From the NCBI GenBank assembly GCA_008360955.1, contig LUCM01008081.1, positions 1-64,000 on the forward strand: DNA of 64,000 nucleotides. Reading direction: 5' to 3'. The notes under the pieces are model-generated. The model was not told the origin of the DNA. It was given only the letters and a program-made list of their open reading frames with translations, and made no database searches. The first letter of the stretch is position 1, and each line of letters begins with the position of its first letter. Shown in pieces: positions 27,401 through 36,400 of this stretch. Origin of the DNA: Fasciolopsis buskii. Taxonomy: Eukaryota; Platyhelminthes; Trematoda; Plagiorchiida; Fasciolidae. Position numbers and translations under genes: made by a program.

Positions 27401-30400
27401 ATTTAGGAAGCAGATTAATTGGTTCAGTCAAATGTCGGTCCCCAACCAGAGATTCAAAGTGAAGAATTCCGGATAGACATCAGTCTTCCATCAGAAATGG
27501 CGGCATTCCGCAAGATGCGTTTTCTGGACCAGACGGGCTGTCTCCCACCTAGGGAGGCTAACAGTATTCCTGCGAACAATATAGGCGATGGAAGGTATTC
27601 CTAATGACTGATATGAATAATTTTTGCGAAAGGAATAAAACATCCTGCGGAAACAGCAGGGCAGTTAGTTCGGTACTTATTGCAATCATTATTTAGTATC
27701 CGCCGAAGGTATTCACGTCGGGAAAAAACAGGTTTCCATCACAGTCTCGATTGCATTGACCAAATGTTTGCTCCGCAACAAATCAACGAAAGTAGACACA
27801 TCGCCCTTAGATCCGCAGCATCTGTTTTCATTGAAGTGGAAGCAAATTACGATTCAGTCATTTGTGCAATTCCCTGGAGCTGTTGCCAACTAACATATGT
27901 CCCGGAGAAGTTTATTTAACTTTCCCGATCGCTGTATGCCAATGGCTGAAGCCGAGTTCGTGCTAACGACGATCACTCCTCTGAGTTCATCATGATGAGT
28001 CGTATTCGCCAGAAATTCCCATCTGGCCCTTTCTTTAAAACTTAGCAACTTAAACGAAAATAGCGGCGTTCATACTTACTCAGACAAGTAACAGTCTGAT
28101 TTGGAATATTCTGAGAACGATGTGCTTCTGATTGGAAAAGCGCATGAGTTGGAAGTACTTCTGGGCGTCTGCATGATAGTGCACGTGTCCGAGGTGCGTT
28201 TTCCTGTTTCCCATCGCAAAATGCTGTTACAAAAATGGAATTCTTTACAACCGAACCTTGCTTCTGCAGGGCAAGAACTGTATGAAGTAGGTAAAAAGTT
28301 TTATATTGGATGAAGTGTCATCCTGTGTATAGATGGCTTGATTAGCATTTATCAACCTGGGGCATCCGTGGCTTTAGCGTCACATCCGGTTGTCAATCAC
28401 AGACCGAGTACGCACCACAGCAGTAAGGACAATCTTGCTATACTTATCGAAAAGAGGGTCGCTGAGAGCAGTATGCGTTTGAAGATTTTCAGCTTTTGAA
28501 AGAACCTTCTTCCTATTACTAGTAGAACAGTTAGGCGGGTGTTGTCAGTAATTCAGAAGTTAGACGTAAGGCACTCTGTCGTAGGATTTGGTCAGTATTG
28601 GCTCAAGTGCTGCAAATGCCCACTGAACGCCTGTCTCCTTGTGAGTTGTTTTTCGAAGCAGGTAGCGATCAAAAAGTGGGTCGAGGTCGCCTATGGATCA
28701 CTCTGAAAGAATGTACGAAAATACAATCAGTGTACGGGCTTACGTGGGCTTAGTTAGAATTGGGACCCGCGGGATCCCCTAAGCGATGTCTGGAGGTAGT
28801 AGCTAATGTAGCTAAATGTTGCGCTCAGTTTTATTCAACCATCCAAAATATTTTCGCCTTCTTTATGTTCTTTAAATTATTACGCTGAAAGTGATCTTCC
28901 GTTATTTATCGTCTATTTGCCCTTTGAACTGAGGGTGGCATGAAATGGGAACTAAAACAAGAGCATGTTAATATCTGATTAATGGTTTTGAAAATGAACT
29001 TGAACACCGATCGGTGTGGTTGTTCGTGATTTTGTCAAAACAGGAATGAAAGTTAACGAATAAGCTGAACTTATCAGAAAGTGACGCGAAAACAAGCGAA
29101 TTCACCGTAGATCGTACAAATGAACAAGCATTCATTCAGAAATTGCACTAAGATGCGAAAGAGTCTTTGTTCCGCTAAATTTTTTGTCTGCATTGCACTA
29201 AGTTGGGATCAGAAGAAAGTACTGGTAATTAGAAAGGGAATTTTTATCAAGTAGATTTTCAGTAACATGATAACGAGTTATTTTACAAGCTGAAAAATAT
29301 CTTTGGCATTTTATATACATATCCAAGCCCGTTTTGCCTTTCAGCTGAGAAGTTATTTCGTCGAATTTTGCAGGCCCAGCCAGAAAAAAACAAACACATA
29401 TTCCAATCAAGAGTGCAGAAAAGCTACATACAGCCCTGGACTACTAAACAATGCCCATGGACCAATAAACGATCGCGAAACCTGCAGTTGTGACAGATGG
29501 AAATGAATACATGCAAAGGTTACAATGTAGGAAACGGAAGCTGGCTAGATAAATTGCCTACCTTCCTAAGTAATCGAACCTCATCACCTAGAGGGGTGAA
29601 CATGAATATTTGTCCAACGTTTGGACTGCCTTTGCCTTGTTTGTTCCTGTGCTCTACGGAAGCAAAGACCTCATCTAGCAACGGGCGAAAGTAGCGGCGC
29701 TCTGTGTCCCACAGGCGATCCTGCTCGGTGTTGAATTCTTGTGTATAGTAAACGGGTAAGAATTTGGATCCCTCCATCAATGCTTTTCCAGAAAGTATCA
29801 TGAGGAGGTTAGGTGTGACTGTTTGAAACAGGGCAAAAATGAGATTGTAAGGATGATAATAAATTTGGTTATATTAGAGTGATGTCCATGGATAAAGACA
29901 CCAGCCGCTTTACGTCACTGAATTCAACCAGAAAATAAATTATCATCAACGGGAAAATAAAAAATGCATTGCCAGATATTTATTATTGTGGTTTCATCAT
30001 CGATAAAACGAAGGATTTATAGCATTTTCATTGCACCAATACTCCTAGGTAATTAACTCGGAGCCGGTTTTGATAAATAAAGCGACACATATATTCGTAA
30101 GTTCGCCATTCTTACCATTGGGTCCATTGTTCATCAACAGCAGTGTCTTCGGTTCTCGCTGTGTTGTAGTGATATGGAACAAGAATTCTGCCACGGCGTC
30201 AATATCCGGCTGGAACCAGAGTGTCATCATGTCTCCATCTATCGGACGGTATTTGCACCTGGGATGCGGAATGGCCAAATGAACTACGTGATGCCTGCTA
30301 GTTACGAGTGCAGTGTATTCAGCCATACTGCAACTTGTCAAACTAATTAGCACTCGGGTACCAGCATTGATCAATCGACAAGCTGATCAAAATCAAAATC

Positions 30401-33400
30401 ATTGGGAGAATAAGCGGTGCAGAAGTGAGTGCCACCATCCAAGGAGACGAAAAAGGATCAGGCAGAGATCTTTTACTGGGACATTATAGGACTAATCACA
30501 ACGAAGTAAGCGTCAACCATATCGAATATTATTCTAAGGGGCAATATTAGAACTGATCCACTGTTGAGCGCAGGGTGGAATGGGTCACCGCAAATCAAGT
30601 TCCCCGCGGAGTATCGGTGTCACCATGGCAAACACGAAAACAGAAATGGCTACTCTCATAGGCTTCAGTAGACAAATCAGTATTTGCTAATAGTTGGAGA
30701 TTGAATGTTTTGATGAAATAATTGACCATGTGATATGATCGGTCAAGTGAGCATAAAGAAACGATCGAAGCACTGTACATTTGTTTGATCGTTGTTAGGA
30801 ATGATGAGCAGTGCATATGGACCGCGCCCGAACTGGGACGCGAACCCGAACTCGGCACGAACGATTCGGAGTCGAACGCCTTAGCCATTACGCTACCGGA
30901 CAGGCTGTGAACGGTTTGTTCAAATTCACCACATCATGCTGTTGCACATATCCGTGACTGATTTGCACGCTTACTGTCCGCTAGCTCAGACCGATCGACC
31001 CCTACTCATACTGATAGATCACTTGTGTGCAGGTAGTCTAAGTACGACCAAGGCTTTCGATATGACCTACACAGCTTGATTACTTGGTACATTTTAGTAG
31101 TACGAGATTGAATGTTTTGATGAAATAATTGACCATGTGATATGATCGGTCAAGTGAGCATAAAGAAACGATCGAAGAACTGTACATTTGTTTGATCGTT
31201 GTTAGGAATGATGAGCAGTGCATATGGACCGCGCCCGAACTGGGACGCGAACCCGAACTCGGCACGAACGATTCGGAGTCGAACGCCTTAGCCATTACGC
31301 TACCGGACAGGCTGTGAACGGTTTGTTCAAATTCACCACATCATGCTGTTGCACATATCCGTGACTGATTTGCACGCTTACTGTCCGCTAGCTCAGACCG
31401 ATCGACCCCTACTCATACTGATAGATCACTTGTGTGCAGGTAGTCTAAGTACGACCAAGGCTTTCGATATGACCTACACAGCTTGATTACTTGGTACATT
31501 TTAGTAGTACGAGATTGAATGTTTTGATGAAATAATTGACCATGTGATATGATCGGTCAAGTGAGCATAAAGAAACGATCGAAGCACTGTACATTTGTTT
31601 GATCGTTGTTAGGAATGATGAGCAGTGCATATGGACCGCGCCCGAACTGGGACGCGAACCCGAACTCGGCACGAACGATTCGGAGTCGAACGCCTTAGCC
31701 ATTACGCTACCGGACAGGCTGTGAACGGTTTGTTCAAATTCACCACATCATGCTGTTGCACATATCCGTGACTGATTTGCACGCTTACTGTCCGCTAGCT
31801 CAGACCGATCGACCCCTACTCATACTGATAGATCACTTGTGTGCAGGTAGTCTAAGTACGACCAAGGCTTTCGATATGACCTACACAGCTTGATTACTTG
31901 GTACATTCTAGTAGTACGAGATTGAAAGATGAGTTGCGTGATGACATCACATGGTGAATTATTTCATGTTATTCAATATTTAGAAAATTCGTGTCTAGTG
32001 AAAGCTTGCGATTAGCGCGTTTAGTTTACCCACCGAGGTAGAAATCGATTAATTACCACTTGGCAAATATTTAAGAAGCTGGTGATATTTTCTCTTTCTG
32101 TGTTTTATTTTTTGAACGCTGACTGATAAGGCCTCCCAAACTGATGCAATTTTTTTCTGTTGTTCTCTGTTCCCGTGAAGCTCCAACCAAATTTCGCGAT
32201 ATCATAGAAACAATAAATTCAAGCGTGGGACCAGTCTAAATTCAGTCTTTTTCCGTAGATGCAGACATTTCCTGATGCATCAAGTGACCTTTGCAATGCT
32301 CCCTTTGAAAAAAATACTCTAAGCAGCCGTTTTGATGTTAATATGGGACAGTCGTTATTGGATTTTGATCTAAACAATTCGCTCTGGTTAAATCCCATCG
32401 CCTCCTAGGAGGATGGGCACAAGGGGCTAGAAGTTCAAATTTATGTCCCAAAGAAAATATTTAAAATCTCCGGGAAAAACGTCCTCATTCTGTGTAGTTA
32501 CCGTCTTAACTAGACCAGTATGTCCGGTAAATACACGCAACTAGAACCTTCGAAATGTTATGTGCGCTCCGATGGGTGCAAGAATCATAGTCTTGACGAT
32601 TCCCATCAGTTGAGCTCCGTAATTAAATGGATTAGCACCAAAGAGCAAGTCTTCTGCAGTATTTGTACATTTAGAGTCATAAGGAATGAAGCAAAATGGA
32701 CCATTCACAGACTTTTTAAAGAGAATGGAAGTTGATTTGAAAGGTTTCAAAGACCACTGAGCAGGTGTGTGAGTGAGGTGAGGATATTTCTCCTTGGAAA
32801 AGAAGTGGATTGACTCGTGTACAAACGTTCCATTGATCAGTCCGTTTCAGGATCTTTCTGTTCTGTCTAATTAACAGAAACAGACTAATTGTCTTGCATT
32901 TTTGGCGATCAGTATTCCATGGCAAATTGCGATCTCAAGGCGTCTTATTCAGTGCGCAAAACAGCGGACTACCAAGTACTCGCATACCATCCATCGATGA
33001 TTTATTTCAATCTAACATTCGGAAATCTGAACTAATGTACGAGAAAAATCACTGTCTGCATTGTTCTGCGTTACTGAATTCTCGGTTCCAGCACCCATAA
33101 TTCGAGAGAATTAGGGAATCATAAATACTTGACCAGTAGTAATTTAAAGCAACCGCGAATCAAGTGCATGAATAAAATGGATAACAAGTGCAGTTAGTGC
33201 ACATAAGACGGGAAACAATAATACAGGACATATCTGATAACATATTCAATCAGTTTACATGCACTGAGCGATGCATATAAAATGTAAGGTGAGACAGTCG
33301 TGGTTCCGTTCAACCGAGCATTATGATAAATTGTATGCTGTGCGAATTCGCCAATCCACGAGGTCTACCATGTCTAACAAATTTTCAGACAGAGCAGAGC

Positions 33401-36400
33401 CACGATAGTTTCCCTTCTGCATCGCACCCTGCGCACCTTGTCTAATCGATCGCCAACTTTTACCTTTCGTGAATTTTATCGGGAGAAATTTGAACTGTTA
33501 AAAAACGGTATTCTGTTTATACCGTCTTTGTGGAACGGGGAATAAATGTCATTATCCACATCTTGGAGATATTAGCTATTGGTAACAGCATTACTGAAAA
33601 CATTATAATTCCGATTTAAGTTAATCTGAACTTAATCCTAATCTGGTACGCTCCATGAAGACCTAGCTCGTAGTTAATTATTATGGACACAAAAATTTTA
33701 TTGGAATTGATAACATTTCTCGATAGCATAGAGACACTTCATTAAACACGAACACACGTCTCTAATCAAAAATCGACTCACGCTGTCCCATGGTGAACGG
33801 ACGGACAGTGAAATTCAAATTTGGTGCCTCGTATTGTAGTGAGTTTCGAAACGATTGCTTCATGGCCGAACGAATCTTTTCAACCAGAAAATTCTGCCCA
33901 AGTATACTTTCTAGGTTGTAGGCCACGTTGTCGTAGTATTCATCGTATAGTACACCTGCATACAATGTTTCCAAACAGCGCCAAAATTCAAAGTGGGTGG
34001 AACAGACATAATCCGTTTCGAATGGCGATATGCATGACACTGAATAGAACCAAATCGGTTAAAAGACTATTTTCCGATTCGGATCGGGTTTTCACTGTGG
34101 GTAAATTTTCACCGAAACCTAGCGGATTCTTGACTCTGTCCTATGCAAGATAAACGGAAGTGATTAGTCACTTTTTCAACGCCAAAGCTCTATTCCTATT
34201 TGGAGGGTAATTAGCGGAGTTCTGTCCAGTTATCTTCTTAATACAAACTTTTAAATTTTATTAATAGCAGAAACTTGTTTGTACTCGTATTCAGCAAACC
34301 CGTATGCATGTAGATAAGTAGCTAACAATAGAAAAGGTTAAACAAACCATTATGCAAATTGATTTTTCGGTCACTTCTGCTTTCTGGACATGAGAAAGTC
34401 TAGTTGTTACAAGCCCCAACCGAAACAGAGTGACATTCTCTAGCCTCGGCCCGTAGCCTATGTTTATATTTTTGTATTGGAAAATGTCTAAATTTTATTC
34501 ACATCAATCGGATACTGAATTCGAAATAACTTTAACGTTGCCAGATATAACAGTAAGTGCTAGGAAGTTCCCACTTGGAGTACAAAGGTATACTTTCCAA
34601 ATCTGCGCTATGCGGAATACTTTTGACTACTTACTGTAAAGGAACCTAAAACCGGGAAGCCGACGAAATATTTTCCTTCGCTTCATAGACCATTATTCTA
34701 GTTAAAACTTGGGTTTCTTATTTACCAAAGTGAGTCGTATTCCATTCCGTATTTTAATCTTATGATATCAGTTCTATTGGTTTTTGACATTTTCTCAACT
34801 TATTAAGGCTGACTCGATAATTTATTTCAACTGTTGTTTGGACGGTGCCAGTTGAAAACATTCTACTGAGATTTCGTTATCATTGCCCTCTCGAGATTCA
34901 GCATCAAGATATTATTCGCTTTTGCCAAAGACTTAATTACTCATCCAATTCCTTTTCCTTTTTCCTAATCCAGCTTGTACAACTGGACTGAAGAAAACGA
35001 GCCGCCTCTGTTTCGGTTGGCTTTCCGTATCAAACGCGCTTCATTCCTTTACTTGAACATTCCCACCGATCAAATTGAGAAAACGCAAGTTGCTGACTGG
35101 TTTATTTTTAGTGATCCATACTCATGCCATTGTATCACAGTATATTAAGATTTTTAAAAGATTGGATTACTCGATACGTTTTAGTATAGGAGATTGAATG
35201 TTTACATGAAATAATTCACCATGTGATATCATCGCTCAACTCACCATAAAGAAACCATGGAAGCACTGTACAGCTGTTTCATCCTTGTTAGGAATCATCA
35301 GCAGTGCATATCCACCGCGCCCGAACTGGAACGGATAGGTGCAACATCATGTGGTGAAGTTCAACAAACCGTTCAGAGCCTGCCCGGTAGCGTAATGGCT
35401 AAGGCGTTCGACTCCGAATCGTTCGTGCCGAGTTCGGGTTCGCGTCCCAGTTCGGGCGCGGTCCATATGCACTGCTCATCATTCCTAACAACGATCAAAC
35501 AAATGTACAGTGCTTCGATCGTTTCTTTATGCTCACTTGACCGATCATATCACATGGTCAATTATTTCATCAAAACATTCAATCTCGTACTACTAAAATG
35601 TACCAAGTAATCAAGCTGTGTAGGTCATATCGAAAGCCTTGGTCGTACTTAGACTACCTGCACACAAGTGATCTATCAGTATGAGTAGGGGTCGATCGGT
35701 CTGAGCTAGCGGACAGTAAGCGTGCAAATCAGTCACGGATATGTGCAACAGCATGATGTGGTGAATTTGAACAAACCGTTCACAGCCTGTCCGGTAGCGT
35801 AATGGCTAAGGCGTTCGACCTGTCTCTTATACACATCTAGATGTGTATAAGAGACAGNCACATCAATCGGATACTGAATTCGAAATAACTTTAACGTTGC
35901 CAGATATAACAGTAAGTGCTAGGAAGTTCCCACTTGGAGTACAAAGGTATACTTTCCAAATCTGCGCTATGCGGAATACTTTTGACTACTTACTGTAAAG
36001 GAACCTAAAACCGGGAAGCCGACGAAATATTTTCCTTCGCTTCATAGACCATTATTCTAGTTAAAACTTGGGTTTCTTATTTACCAAAGTGAGTCGTATT
36101 CCATTCCGTATTTTAATCTTATGATATCAGTTCTATTGGTTTTTGACATTTTCTCAACTTATTAAGGCTGACTCGATAATTTATTTCAACTGTTGTTTGG
36201 ACGGTGCCAGTTGAAAACATTCTACTGAGATTTCGTTATCATTGCCCTCTCGAGATTCAGCATCAAGATATTATTCGCTTTTGCCAAAGACTTAATTACT
36301 CATCCAATTCCTTTTCCTTTTTCCTAATCCAGCTTGTACAACTGGACTGAAGAAAACGAGCCGCCTCTGTTTCGGTTGGCTTTCCGTATCAAACGCGCTT

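Larger units (their letters stand above)
30697..31917 (-). repeat. Three-unit tandem array, period 407 bp, with tRNA-like modules
   Basis: Three almost identical 407-base units begin at 30697, 31104 and 31511; units 1 and 2 differ for instance at GAAGCACTG versus GAAGAACTG. Read on the minus strand, each unit is a spacer of about 170 bases, a tRNA-like module and an arm of the fold-back family. The high identity suggests recent tandem expansion or homogenisation. The same unit occurs in the opposite orientation at 35382-35819, with the same 407-base spacing. Confidence 0.95.

Noticed and set aside
30697..31917. Hammerhead ribozyme in the 407-bp tandem unit
   Set aside because: The required CTGANGA and GAAA core with a suitable cleavage site is not present on either strand by eye.
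32541..32750. Open frames on three reading frames around 32.5-32.9 kb, considered as receptor exons
   Set aside because: Exon 2 joins exon 3 in phase without them, they have no receptor motifs, and overlapping frames on both strands suggest chance.
35257..35610. A 117-codon plus-strand frame and its shorter relatives at 30595-31702, considered as a multicopy gene family
   Set aside because: They are translations of the tRNA-like fold-back repeat; the repeated peptide MAKAFDSE is the tRNA D-arm region.
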